Of a DNA stretch of 64,000 bases, positions 1-9,366 are shown one piece after another. The notes under the pieces are model-generated. The model was not told the DNA's origin. It worked only from the letters and a program-made list of their open reading frames with translations, and did no database searches. The DNA comes from Acetobacteraceae bacterium (GTDB taxonomy: Bacteria > Pseudomonadota > Alphaproteobacteria > Acetobacterales > Acetobacteraceae): positions 1 through 64,000 of the forward strand of contig JAKFUL010000005.1 of assembly GCA_021732665.1 (NCBI GenBank), written 5' to 3'. Position 1 is the stretch's first letter; every line of letters starts with the position of its first letter. Position numbers and translations under genes: made by a program.

Positions 1-389
1 AAGCCGGGGCGGGCACATTCCTGCAGGAGCGACAGCGCCACCAACGCCATGGGGTTGGTGCGGTCATAGGCGGCGAGGATGGCTTGGATCGTCGGCAGAT
101 CGGCCTCCGACACACCGGCGCATTGCAGGGCTTCGAGCGGAATCTCCGGCAGTGCCGGCAGCGGCAGGCGCGCCCGCAGCCGGGCGGCGGCGGCCGGCAT
201 GTGGCCCTGCGCATAGAGCGGCCGCAGGCTGCCCCAGGCCCATTCCAGCCCGCCCGGAAACACCGCCAGGTGGCGCCAGATCAAATTCACCACGCCCACG
301 CCGAAGACGGCGCGGATATCGGCGAAAATCTCCGCCACCTCGCCCGTGGCCTCGGCCTCGGGGATGGCGGGAACGGGGTCGCGGCTCAT
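1..389 (-). CDS. DehI-like (halocarboxylic acid dehydrogenase/haloacid dehalogenase DehI family) protein, 3' end beyond window
   Basis: Minus-strand frame from ATG at 389: MSRDPVPAIPEAEATGEVAEIFADIRAVFGVGVVNLIWRHLAVFPGGLEWAWGSLRPLY...; resembles DehI-family N-terminus. Open to the window edge. Confidence 0.6.
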   Translation of the reverse strand, partial: MSRDPVPAIPEAEATGEVAEIFADIRAVFGVGVVNLIWRHLAVFPGGLEWAWGSLRPLYAQGHMPAAAARLRARLPLPALPEIPLEALQCAGVSEADLPTIQAILAAYDRTNPMALVALSLLQECARPG

Positions 390-1186
390 CGGCCAGTGAA
401 GCGCGGTTCGCGCTTCTCCAACATGGCCGAGACCGCCTCGCGATGGTCCTCTGTCTCATGCGCGATGGCCTGGAAGGCCGCGCTCATCTCCAGCAGCGTG
501 GCCAGCGACGCGTGCTGTCCCTCGCGCAGCAACCTCTTGGTCATCCGCAGCACGCCGGGCGGGTTTTTCGCCACACGCGCGGCGAGCGTGCGGGCGGCGT
601 CCATCAGGGCTTCATGCGGCACGACTTGCGACACCAGGCCGACGGCGCGCGCCTGCTCGGCATTCAGCGGGTCACCGGTAAAGCTCATCTCGGCCGCCAC
701 GCTGTTGCCGACCACGCGCGGCAGCAGCCAGGCGCCGCCATCGCCCGGCACGATGCCGACGCGCACGAAACTCTCGGCGAAGATCGCGCGCTCCGAGGCC
801 ACGCGCATGTCGCACATGCACGCCAGGTCCAGCCCCGCGCCGATGGCCGGGCCGTTCACCGCGGCGATGGTCGGCACATTCAGCTCATACAGTGCCAAGG
901 GAATGTTCTGGATGCCACGCCGATAATTCTGCCGCATGTCGGCGGGGCCATGGCCGGCCATCATGCCGGTCTTGTCGCGCATGCCCTTGAGGTCGCCACC
1001 CGAACAAAACGCCGGGTCGGCGCCGGTCAGGATCACACACCGGACGGTGTCATCGCGCTCGATCCGCCGGCAGGCATCGACCACCGCGTCGCAATCCTCG
1101 CGCGTGCCGATGGCGTTGCGCTTTTGCGGGGCGTTCAGCGTCAGCGTGACGATGGCGCCGGCCTGTTCGTAGGTGATGAAGCTCAT
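386..1186 (-). CDS. Enoyl-CoA hydratase/isomerase family protein
   Basis: MSFITYEQAGAIVTLTLNAPQKRNAIG...CSGGDLKGM...NGPAIGAGLDLACMCDMRVASERAIFAESFVRVGIVPGDGG: crotonase signatures. Confidence 0.93.
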   Translation of the reverse strand: MSFITYEQAGAIVTLTLNAPQKRNAIGTREDCDAVVDACRRIERDDTVRCVILTGADPAFCSGGDLKGMRDKTGMMAGHGPADMRQNYRRGIQNIPLALYELNVPTIAAVNGPAIGAGLDLACMCDMRVASERAIFAESFVRVGIVPGDGGAWLLPRVVGNSVAAEMSFTGDPLNAEQARAVGLVSQVVPHEALMDAARTLAARVAKNPPGVLRMTKRLLREGQHASLATLLEMSAAFQAIAHETEDHREAVSAMLEKREPRFTGR

Positions 1187-2160
1187 GGGATGTCCCTCGC
1201 GGTGATGTTGGGCCAAAGGGCGGCGCCGCCCTGCGCCAGCACGGCCCGGCCGATCTCGGCGGCCCAGGCGCGCTCGCTGCCGCCCTCGTCGCGCCAGCTC
1301 CAGAGCCGGCGGGTGGTGTGGTGCAGCTCGTGATCTTCCGTGATGCCGATGGCGGCGAAGACCTGGTGCACCGTGGCGGCGGTGGTCTGCGCCGCCTCCC
1401 CGGCGATGATCTTGGCGCAGGCGATCTCGAAAGCGGCACCTTCCAGCCCGCCCGCATCCACCGCCTGTGCGGCACTGGCGACGGCGACGGAGACGGCCGC
1501 GGCCTCCGAGGCCACCACCGCCAATTGCTGCTGGATGGCCTGGAATTTCCCCAGCGCCCGGCCGAACTGCTTTCGGGTATTGGCCCAATCCACGGCGAGT
1601 GTCAGGGCGTGCTGCACGGCGCCGGCGATCAGGGCCGCGCGCAGCAGGGCGTGGCCCAGGCGCAGCGCGCGCGGCCCATGGCTGTTGGGCAGCGCGCCTT
1701 CGGCCAGCAGCGCGCCGGGGGTGATGTCGTCGCGCGGTTCGCGGCCGATATTGGCACCGGGGGTGTGGGTGCCGGGGGCGTGGAGCGCGATGCGGCCAGG
1801 TGCCGGTTCCAGCAAAACCTGTGCGGCGAAGCGGCCGAACGGCGCGCGCAGGCCAAATGTCGTAAACCCGCCGCGCGGCTCGATGCCCGCCGCGGCGGCA
1901 AAGCCATTGGCCAGCATGCATTCCGCCACCGGCGCCGGCGCGGCGTAGCGGCCGATCACCTGCCAGACCGCCGCCGCATCGGCCCAGCCCAGGCCGATGC
2001 CGCCAAGGTCTTCGGGCACCAGCAGAAGCGGCAGGCCCAGGCCTTCCAGCGCCTCCCACAAATCCTCCGGCCATTCGCCGGCCTCCAGCCGCCGCAGCGC
2101 GGGCGCGCCGGAATTGGCGGCGAGCAGGCGGTCCACCTGCTCCAGAATGATCGCTCTCAT
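1183..2160 (-). CDS. Acyl-CoA dehydrogenase family protein
   Basis: MRAIILEQVDRLLAANSG...GLPLLLVPEDLGGIGLGWADAAAVWQVIGRYAAPAPVAE...; C-terminal ACAD-like helices; 4-nt overlap with downstream crotonase. Confidence 0.85.
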   Translation of the reverse strand: MRAIILEQVDRLLAANSGAPALRRLEAGEWPEDLWEALEGLGLPLLLVPEDLGGIGLGWADAAAVWQVIGRYAAPAPVAECMLANGFAAAAGIEPRGGFTTFGLRAPFGRFAAQVLLEPAPGRIALHAPGTHTPGANIGREPRDDITPGALLAEGALPNSHGPRALRLGHALLRAALIAGAVQHALTLAVDWANTRKQFGRALGKFQAIQQQLAVVASEAAAVSVAVASAAQAVDAGGLEGAAFEIACAKIIAGEAAQTTAATVHQVFAAIGITEDHELHHTTRRLWSWRDEGGSERAWAAEIGRAVLAQGGAALWPNITARDIP

Positions 2161-3287
2161 CGCAGGCCCAATTCACGCGCGATAATCCCGCGCAAAATCT
2201 CCCGCGTGCCGCCGCGCAGCGAGAAGGTGGGCGCAAGCTGCGTCAGATCGGCCAGCAGCGATCGCAGATCCTCGGGCATGTCCTCCGGCTCCAGCAGGGC
2301 GCGAATTTGCTCAGGCAGGCGCTGTTCGAAATCATTGCCCGCATCCTTCACCAGGGCCGCTTCCCGGGCCGGCGCCTCGCCCGCCTCCAGCATGCCGACC
2401 ACCGAGAGCGACATGCCGCGCAGCGTGTTCAGCCGCGCCACCATGCGGCCGACCGCGACATCGGCGCCGGGCACGTCGCGCAGCGCATCCACCGCCCCCG
2501 TCAGCGCGGGCAGCGAGGAGAGGTAGCGTTCCGGCCCGCTGCGCTCCAGCGCCAGTTCTTCCGTGGCCTGGGCCCAGCCGGCGCCTTCCTGGCCGAGCAG
2601 CGCGTCCTCGGGCAGCAGGACATCGTCGAAGGTGACCTCGTTGAAACTCTCCTCGCCCAGCAGGTCGCGGATCGGGCGGATGGAGATGCCGGAGAGCCTG
2701 AGATCGACCAGGAATTGCGACAGCCCGGCGTGGCGCGAACCACCCTCCGGCGCCGGCGATGTCCGCACCAGCGCGATCATCCAGTCCGACAGATGCGCGT
2801 TGGTGGTCCAGATTTTCCGCCCGTTCAGCTTCCAGCCGCCGGGCACCCGCTCGGCCTTGGTGCGCAGCGCGGCCAGGTCGCTGCCGGCCTCGGGCTCGCT
2901 CAGGCCGATGCAGAAGGCCAGTTCGCCGCTGGCGACTCCGGGCAGGATGCGCCGGCGTTGTTCCTCGGTGCCACGGCGCAGAATAAGCGGCCCCGATTGC
3001 CGGTCGCCGATCCAATGCGCGGCCACCGGGGCGCCAACCGCCAGAAGTTCCTCCAGCACCACCACGCGCTCGAGGCCGCTGCGCTCATGCCCGCCATAGG
3101 CTTTTGGCCAGACCATCCCGATCCAGCCGCGCCTGCCCAGCTCGCGGGAGAATTCGCGATCGAACCCCATCCAGGAGCGGGCGCGAATCGCCGGCGTCCA
3201 GTCCCGCCCCGCTTCGGCCAGGAAAGACCGCAGCTCGGCGCGCAGCGCGATGGCGCTGGCCGGCAGCTTCGTGTGTTCGAAGCGCAT
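2157..3287 (-). CDS. Acyl-CoA dehydrogenase family protein
   Basis: MRFEHTKLPASAIALRAELRSFL...GLSEPEAGSDLAALRTKAERVPGGWKLNGRKIWTTNAHLSDWM; FAD/acyl-CoA binding ACAD motifs. Confidence 0.92.
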   Translation of the reverse strand: MRFEHTKLPASAIALRAELRSFLAEAGRDWTPAIRARSWMGFDREFSRELGRRGWIGMVWPKAYGGHERSGLERVVVLEELLAVGAPVAAHWIGDRQSGPLILRRGTEEQRRRILPGVASGELAFCIGLSEPEAGSDLAALRTKAERVPGGWKLNGRKIWTTNAHLSDWMIALVRTSPAPEGGSRHAGLSQFLVDLRLSGISIRPIRDLLGEESFNEVTFDDVLLPEDALLGQEGAGWAQATEELALERSGPERYLSSLPALTGAVDALRDVPGADVAVGRMVARLNTLRGMSLSVVGMLEAGEAPAREAALVKDAGNDFEQRLPEQIRALLEPEDMPEDLRSLLADLTQLAPTFSLRGGTREILRGIIARELGLR

Positions 3288-3356
3288 GGCGTTTCCCTCT
3301 TCACATCCGCCCGCGCTCCCATAGGGTGCGGTCAGCATTTTTCTGGGAGCATCATC

Positions 3357-5669
3357 ATGGATAAATTCGGCATGGGCCAGCCCGTCCGCCGCAAGGAGGA
3401 TGTCAGGCTGCTGACCGGTCGCGGCACCTACACCGATGATCTCTCGCGGCCCAACGAGGCGCAGATGGTCATCCTCCGCAGCCCGCACGCCAATGCCCGG
3501 ATCAATGCCATCGATGCCACCGCCGCGCGCGCCGCACCGGGCGTGCTGATGGTGCTGACCGGGGCGGAGGCGGATGCCGATGGCCTCGGCCTCTTCCCCG
3601 TCATGGTCGAGGTGCCGGGCAAGGACGGCACGAAGGTTTTCGCGCCGCCGCGGAAGATCCTCCAGGCCGACCATGTGCGCTTCGTGGGGGATCCGGTGGC
3701 GGTGGTGATCGCCGAGACCCGCGCTGAGGCGCAGGACGCGGCCGAACTGATCGAGGTGGATTACGACGTCCTGCCCAGCATCACCGACACCGCCGCCGCG
3801 GCCGGGCCCGACGCCCCCCTGGTCTGGCAGGAAGCCGGCACCAACACCTGCGTGCTCTGGACCAATGGCCGGGCCGAGCAGACCGACGCCGCCTTCGCCG
3901 CCGCTGCAAAAATCTCCACCGTGCGCCTGGTGCAGAACCGCCTGATCGGCAACCCGATGGAGCCCCGCGTCGCGCTGGGCGAATACGATGCCGCGACCGG
4001 CGGCTTCACCCTCACCAGCCCGACCCAGGGCGTGGTGCGGGTGCGCGAAACCCTGGCGCAGTTCATCTTCAAGGTCGACAAGACGAAGATGCGGGTGATC
4101 TCGCCCGATGTCGGCGGCGGCTTTGGCCTGCGCGGAAAACTCTTTCCGGAATCGGCCATGGTGCTCTGGGCCGCCAAACGCCTGGGCCGCCCGGTGAAAT
4201 GGACCGCCGGCCGCACCGAAACCTTCATGTGCGACCCGCATGGCCGCGACCACGTGACCGAGGCCGAGATGGCCTTCGATGCCAATGCGAAAATCATGGG
4301 CATGCGGGTGCGCAGCATCGCCGCCATGGGCGCCTATCTCTCCGATTTCGGCCCGCGCATTCCCACCGTCGCCGGCGGCCGCATCAGCGGCACCGTCTAC
4401 GACATGCAGAATGTGAACATGGAGGTGCGCTGCGTCTTCACCAACACCACGCCCACGGACGCCTATCGTGGCGCCGGGCGCCCCGAGACGGCCTATGTGA
4501 TCGAACGGCTGCTCGATGCCGGCGCCGGGGATTTCGGCATCCCGCGCGAAGAGATCCGCGCCCGCAACTACATCCGCCAGGACCAGATCCCCTACACCAA
4601 TTGCGTGGGCGTGGAGATCGACAGCGGCCATTTCGAGGAAACCCAGTCCAAGGCGCTGGCGCTGGCGGATTGGGCGGGTTTTTCCGCCCGCGCCGCGGCC
4701 AGCCGGACGGCCGGCAAGCTGCGGGGCCGGGGGTTGGGCTATTTCATTGAGGCCTCGGGCGGCCAGCCCGCGGAATGGGCGCGGGTGAAGATGGAGAAGG
4801 GTGGCACCGTCGCCTTGACGGTGGGCACTTTTTCGCACGGGCAGGGGCATGAGACGGCCTTCGCCCAGCTCCTGCATGACCGGCTGGGGGTGGATTTCGG
4901 CGCCGTGAAGCTGATCCAGGGCGACAGCGACGTGGTGCCCTCGGGTGGCGGCACGGGTGGCTCGCGCTCCTCGCAGATGGGCGGCGTGGCCGTCGTCCGC
5001 GCGGCCGAGATGGTGATCACCAAGGCCAAGCGTATCGCCGCCCATCTGCTCGAAGTCGGCGCCGGTGACATCGAGTTCGAGGCGGGGAAATTCCGCGTCG
5101 CCGGCACCGATCTCTCGACCGACTGGACCGCTGTGGTCGCGGCCTCGAAAAACCCGCCCGAGGGCGAAACCCCGGGCCTGGACGAACAGCTGATCTACAA
5201 GCGCGACACCGAGTGCAACTTCCCCAATGGCTGCCACGTCGCCGAGGTCGAGATCGACCCCGAGACCGGCGTGGTGACGCTGGCGCGCTACGCCGCCGTC
5301 GATGATGTGGGGGTGGTGATCAACCCGATGCTGGTGCATGGCCAGTGCCATGGCGGCATTATGTCCGGCGTCGGCCAGGCGCTGCTGGAGCACGCGGTGT
5401 ATGACCAGGAATCCGGCCAGTTCCTCACCGCCAGCTTCCAGGATTACTGCATGCCCCGCGCCGATGACGCGCCGGAGTTTTCTCTGGGCCTGAACGTCGT
5501 GCCCTGCCCGTCCAACGACCTCGGCGTGAAGGGTGCCGGCGAGGGCGGGAGTTGCGGCGCGCCGCCGGCCATCGTCTCGGCGGTCTGCGACGCGCTGGGC
5601 GTGGCGCATATCGACATGCCGGTCACGCCGGAAAAAGTCTGGCGCGCCCTGGCGACACGGCAGGGTTGA
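3357..5669 (+). CDS. Xanthine dehydrogenase/CoxL-family molybdopterin-binding subunit
   Basis: MDKFGMGQPVRRKEDVRLLTGRGTYTDDL...PDVGGGFGLRGKLFPES...TDAYRGAGRPETAYVIERLLD...VKGAGEGGSCGAPPAIVSAV; AYRGAGRPE loop rather than the AYRCSFR loop of form I CODH. Confidence 0.92.
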   Translation: MDKFGMGQPVRRKEDVRLLTGRGTYTDDLSRPNEAQMVILRSPHANARINAIDATAARAAPGVLMVLTGAEADADGLGLFPVMVEVPGKDGTKVFAPPRKILQADHVRFVGDPVAVVIAETRAEAQDAAELIEVDYDVLPSITDTAAAAGPDAPLVWQEAGTNTCVLWTNGRAEQTDAAFAAAAKISTVRLVQNRLIGNPMEPRVALGEYDAATGGFTLTSPTQGVVRVRETLAQFIFKVDKTKMRVISPDVGGGFGLRGKLFPESAMVLWAAKRLGRPVKWTAGRTETFMCDPHGRDHVTEAEMAFDANAKIMGMRVRSIAAMGAYLSDFGPRIPTVAGGRISGTVYDMQNVNMEVRCVFTNTTPTDAYRGAGRPETAYVIERLLDAGAGDFGIPREEIRARNYIRQDQIPYTNCVGVEIDSGHFEETQSKALALADWAGFSARAAASRTAGKLRGRGLGYFIEASGGQPAEWARVKMEKGGTVALTVGTFSHGQGHETAFAQLLHDRLGVDFGAVKLIQGDSDVVPSGGGTGGSRSSQMGGVAVVRAAEMVITKAKRIAAHLLEVGAGDIEFEAGKFRVAGTDLSTDWTAVVAASKNPPEGETPGLDEQLIYKRDTECNFPNGCHVAEVEIDPETGVVTLARYAAVDDVGVVINPMLVHGQCHGGIMSGVGQALLEHAVYDQESGQFLTASFQDYCMPRADDAPEFSLGLNVVPCPSNDLGVKGAGEGGSCGAPPAIVSAVCDALGVAHIDMPVTPEKVWRALATRQG

Positions 5670-5724
5670 CCGACCGGCCGTCGCACGGTCAATTCCAGCT
5701 GATCATTTGGGGGAGTGCGCGCTG

Positions 5725-6771
5725 GTGCGACGCCGTTTTCGCGTGGGTTATGTTGGATGGGTGCCGCACCCCGCCTTCCTCGAAACCGCCGCGCTGGACC
5801 CGAAGTTGGAGATCGTGCCGATCGCCATGGACCAGCCTGAATCGGCGATGATCCAGACGCTGTCCTCCTGCCACGGCTACTACGTGATGGCGGCGCGCGA
5901 CGAACTGCCCCGCGCCCTGCACGTGCATGCGGAGTTGCTGAGCAAACTGCCCAACCTGCTCGTCGCCGCCAGCTATGGCGCGGGCTACGACACCTGCGAT
6001 CCCCGCGCCTGCACCGAGGCCTCCGTGCTGCTGCTCAACCAGGCCGGCGGCAATGCCGAGGGCGTGGCCGAACATGCTGTGGGCATGATGCTGGCCTGCC
6101 TCAAGCGCATGCCCGAGGCCCATGCGGCGATGAAGGCCGGCCGCGCGGCGGACCGCAACGCGCTGATCGGGCGCGACATCAAGGGCATGACGGTGGGGTT
6201 GGTCGGTGCCGGCAATGTCGGCCGTCGCACGGCGGAGATCCTCAAGCTCGCCTTCGGCTGCCGCATCCTGGCCAGCGACCCCTATGTGGAGGTCGCGGCG
6301 CTGGAGGCGCTGGGCATCGAGAAACATCCGCTGGAGACGCTGCTGATCCATGCCGATATCATTTCCGTGCATTGCCCGCTGACGGAGGAGACGCGCGGCC
6401 TGATCGGCGCCGATGCCTTCGCCGCGATGAAGCCCGGCGTCGTCTTCGTCACCACCGCGCGCGGCTCCATCCATGACGAGGCGGCGCTGCTGGAGGCGCT
6501 GAATTCAGGCCATGTCGCCAGCGCCGGGCTCGATGTCTGGGCGCAGGAGCCGCCGCCGGTGGATCACCCGCTGCTGGCGCATCCGGCGGTGATCGCCAGC
6601 CAGCACACGGCCGGCGTCACGCTGCAAAGTCGGGCCAATATCACCCGCATCGCGGCGCTGGCGTTTTCGGACCTGGCGGCGGGGCGGATGCCGCCGCGGG
6701 TGATCAACCCCGCGGTGCTGCCGGCCTGGCGGAAGCGCTATGAGGCGGCGATGGGCGTGGCGGTGGTTTAA
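5725..6771 (+). CDS. D-2-hydroxyacid dehydrogenase family (NAD-binding), GTG start proposed
   Basis: ...GRDIKGMTVGLVGAGNVGRRTAEILKLAFGCRILASDPYV...HCPLTEETRGLIGADAFAAMKPGVVFVTTARGSIHDEAALLEAL... Confidence 0.88.
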   Translation: MRRRFRVGYVGWVPHPAFLETAALDPKLEIVPIAMDQPESAMIQTLSSCHGYYVMAARDELPRALHVHAELLSKLPNLLVAASYGAGYDTCDPRACTEASVLLLNQAGGNAEGVAEHAVGMMLACLKRMPEAHAAMKAGRAADRNALIGRDIKGMTVGLVGAGNVGRRTAEILKLAFGCRILASDPYVEVAALEALGIEKHPLETLLIHADIISVHCPLTEETRGLIGADAFAAMKPGVVFVTTARGSIHDEAALLEALNSGHVASAGLDVWAQEPPPVDHPLLAHPAVIASQHTAGVTLQSRANITRIAALAFSDLAAGRMPPRVINPAVLPAWRKRYEAAMGVAVV

Positions 6772-7211
6772 CCGCCGGTCGCGGCCGGCCAGCGGCTGCA
6801 TTGGCTGACCCGGATGGTCGGCCCGCCGCCACCGCCCTGGCTGTCCAGCACGAAGGAAATGCCGGCGGGCATGGCGCTCACCCCCGGTACGGCGTCGATC
6901 ATGATGATCCCGGCGCCGCTATTCCCGCTCACGACCATCCGGCGCTCCGGCTGCGGCACCCGCAAATTGGCGGGGAAGCCGGTGGCCGTGACCACAACGG
7001 CGATGCCGAAATTGGCCTGGTTCTGCATCCGCACCGACCAGGCCGATGAGCCATCGGCGGCGGTCTGGGTGCGCAGGAGCTGCGGCATCACCGAGATACT
7101 GCCGGCGCAGGGGATGGAGATCGGCCCCTGCTGCGCGGCGGCGGGCAAGGCCAGGGCGCCGGTCGCCAGGGTTGCGAGGGCGAGGTGACGGATCATCGAC
7201 AAGGCAGTCAT
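6768..7211 (-). CDS. Putative secreted hypothetical protein
   Basis: MTALSMIRHLALATLATGALALPAAAQQGPISIPCAGS...: signal peptide followed by a conserved-looking domain. Confidence 0.6.
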   Translation of the reverse strand: MTALSMIRHLALATLATGALALPAAAQQGPISIPCAGSISVMPQLLRTQTAADGSSAWSVRMQNQANFGIAVVVTATGFPANLRVPQPERRMVVSGNSGAGIIMIDAVPGVSAMPAGISFVLDSQGGGGGPTIRVSQCSRWPAATGG

Positions 7212-7366
7212 TCCTTCATTGGCAATAGGTAACTGGTCCCGACCATCCGCCAGCGATGCCGGTTCCGGAGAGGCACAGCGGGCGCCCTTCCGAACCCGGA
7301 TGTGCCACAGGGCTGGGGAGTGGTGAAATCGATATCGCCACTCGGCCCCATAGGCATGGCCTTTGT

Positions 7367-7990
7367 TCAGGCCACGCTGTCCCAGGCCCAAGGGCGGGCG
7401 GCGCGGTCGCCCGCGCGCCAGGCGGCAATCGCCTCGGCATGGCGCTTGGTCAGCGCGATGTCGTCCAGGCCGTGCAGCATTGCGTCGCGCTTGCGGGTAT
7501 CGACCTCGAAGGGGATCTTTGCGCCGGTGGGGGTAATGACCACGCGTTGCTCCAGGTCCACCGTGGTGCGGGCATTGCCGGGGCTTGCTTCCGTTTCCTC
7601 GGCGATCTGGCGGATCACTTCGATCGGCAGGCGGACCGGCAGCAAGCCGTTCTGGAAGCAATTGGCGAAGAAGATGTCGCCGAAGCTGGGTGCGATGACA
7701 CAGCGCACGCCCATGCCCATCAGCGCCCAGACCGCGCCCTCGCGCGAAGACCCACAGCCGAAATTCTCATCGGCCAGCAGCAGCTTGCTGCCCTTGTATT
7801 CGGCGCGGTTGAGCGGGAAGTCCGGGTTGTCGGAGCCGTCCGCCAGATAGCGCATGCGCTCGAACGCATAGGGGCCGAGGCCGGTGCGTCCGCTGCCCAC
7901 AAGCCGCTGAATGGGGATGATGACGTCGGTGTCGACGTTCTTGCGCAGGAAGGGCACGGCGGTGGCGGTGATGCTCGTAAAACTGTCCAT
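7367..7990 (-). CDS. leuD: 3-isopropylmalate dehydratase small subunit
   Basis: MDSFTSITATAVPFLRKNVDTDVIIPIQRLV...LLLADENFGCGSSREGAVWALMGMGVRCVIAPSFGDIFFANCFQNGLLPV. Confidence 0.95.
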   Translation of the reverse strand: MDSFTSITATAVPFLRKNVDTDVIIPIQRLVGSGRTGLGPYAFERMRYLADGSDNPDFPLNRAEYKGSKLLLADENFGCGSSREGAVWALMGMGVRCVIAPSFGDIFFANCFQNGLLPVRLPIEVIRQIAEETEASPGNARTTVDLEQRVVITPTGAKIPFEVDTRKRDAMLHGLDDIALTKRHAEAIAAWRAGDRAARPWAWDSVA

Positions 7991-9366
7991 CACACCATTT
8001 CCCTGACATCGACGAGCGCGCCGGCCAGTGCCGCCGCCGCCGCCATGGCGGGGCTGGCCAAATGCGTGCGCGCGCCGGTGCCCTGGCGGCCCACGAAATT
8101 GCGGTTGGAGGTGGAGACACAGCGCTGGCCGGCCGGCACCGCCTCGCCATTCGCCGCCACGCAGAGCGCGCAACCCGGTTCGCGCCATTCGAAACCGGCT
8201 TCCAGAAAGCGCGTGTGCAACCCCTCGGCCTCGGCCTCCTGCTTCACCACCTCGCTGCCCGGCACCACCCAGGCGGTGACGTGGGGGGCCACCCGCCGCC
8301 CACCGATCACCTCCGCCGCCGCGCGCAGGTCGGAGAGGCGGGAATTGGTGCAACTGCCGATGAACACCCAGTCCACCCTGGTGCCGGCCAGCTTCTGGCC
8401 CGGCTCCAGGCCCATGTATTGCAGCGCCGCCGCGTCGCCCTCGGGCACGAAGCCGGTGATGGGCGCGACCTGGCCGGGGCTGGTGCCCCAGGTGATCTGC
8501 GGCGCGATGTCCTCCATGCGGATGAGGTGGTCGGCGTCGAAGCGCGCGCCGGGGTCACTGGGCACGCGCTTCCAATCCGCCAGCGCCGCCTCCCAGGCCG
8601 CACCCTTGGGCGAGAAATCGCGGCCCTTGAGATAGGCATAAGTCTTCTCATCCGGCGCCACCATGCCGGTGCGGGCACCCATCTCGATGGAGAGGTTGCA
8701 CAGCGTCAGGCGTTCCTCGATCTCCAGCGCCTCCACCGCGCCGCCGGCGTACTCGATGGCGTAGCCGGTGCCCGCCGCGGTGCCGAGATGCCCGATGGCG
8801 TGCAGGATCATGTCCTTGGCGGTCACGCCCGGCGGGCGCTTGCCCTCGAATCGGATGCGCATGCTGCGCGGCCTTCGCTGCGGCAAGGTTTGCGTGGCCA
8901 GGGCATGGCCCAACTCGCTGGAGCCGATGCCGAAGGCCATGCACCCCATGGCGCCATTGGTGCAGGTGTGGCTGTCGCCGCAGGCGAGCGTGAGGCCAGG
9001 CAGCACGATGCCCAGCTCCGGCGCCATGACATGGACGATGCCGTGGCCGCGGCGGCCCAGGTCGAATAGCCGCACGCCGGTGGCGGCCGTGGTCTCGCGC
9101 AGCGAGGCGACCAGCGGCTTGCCCTTGGCGAAGGTGGTGGAATCGCGGCCTGGCTGAGAGGACACCGCGTGGTCGGGCACGGCGAAGACCTTTCGCGGCT
9201 CGGCCACCGTGTGTCCGGCATCGAGAATTTCGCGAATGGCACGGCCGCCCGAGAGGTCATGGATCAGCACCCGGTCGAGATAGAGCAGCGACCAGCCATC
9301 GCCGAGATCAGCCACCACCCGGCTGTCCCAGATCTTGTCGAACATGGTTTTCGCCATCGCGGTCAT
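7990..9366 (-). CDS. leuC: 3-isopropylmalate dehydratase large subunit
   Basis: MTAMAKTMFDKIWDSRVVADLGDGWSLLYLDRVLIHDL...ACGDSHTCTNGAMGCMAFGIGSSE...VFIGSCTNSRLSDL; ATGA overlap with the upstream gene supports the start. Confidence 0.95.
   Translation of the reverse strand: MTAMAKTMFDKIWDSRVVADLGDGWSLLYLDRVLIHDLSGGRAIREILDAGHTVAEPRKVFAVPDHAVSSQPGRDSTTFAKGKPLVASLRETTAATGVRLFDLGRRGHGIVHVMAPELGIVLPGLTLACGDSHTCTNGAMGCMAFGIGSSELGHALATQTLPQRRPRSMRIRFEGKRPPGVTAKDMILHAIGHLGTAAGTGYAIEYAGGAVEALEIEERLTLCNLSIEMGARTGMVAPDEKTYAYLKGRDFSPKGAAWEAALADWKRVPSDPGARFDADHLIRMEDIAPQITWGTSPGQVAPITGFVPEGDAAALQYMGLEPGQKLAGTRVDWVFIGSCTNSRLSDLRAAAEVIGGRRVAPHVTAWVVPGSEVVKQEAEAEGLHTRFLEAGFEWREPGCALCVAANGEAVPAGQRCVSTSNRNFVGRQGTGARTHLASPAMAAAAALAGALVDVREMV

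Noticed and set aside
2307-5609. Very long antisense or read-through ORFs (e.g. 2307-3356 plus-strand extension, 3288-5609 minus-strand extension)
   Set aside because: Compositional artefacts of high GC: low-complexity His/Arg/Gly/Ala-rich translations opposite strong coding genes.
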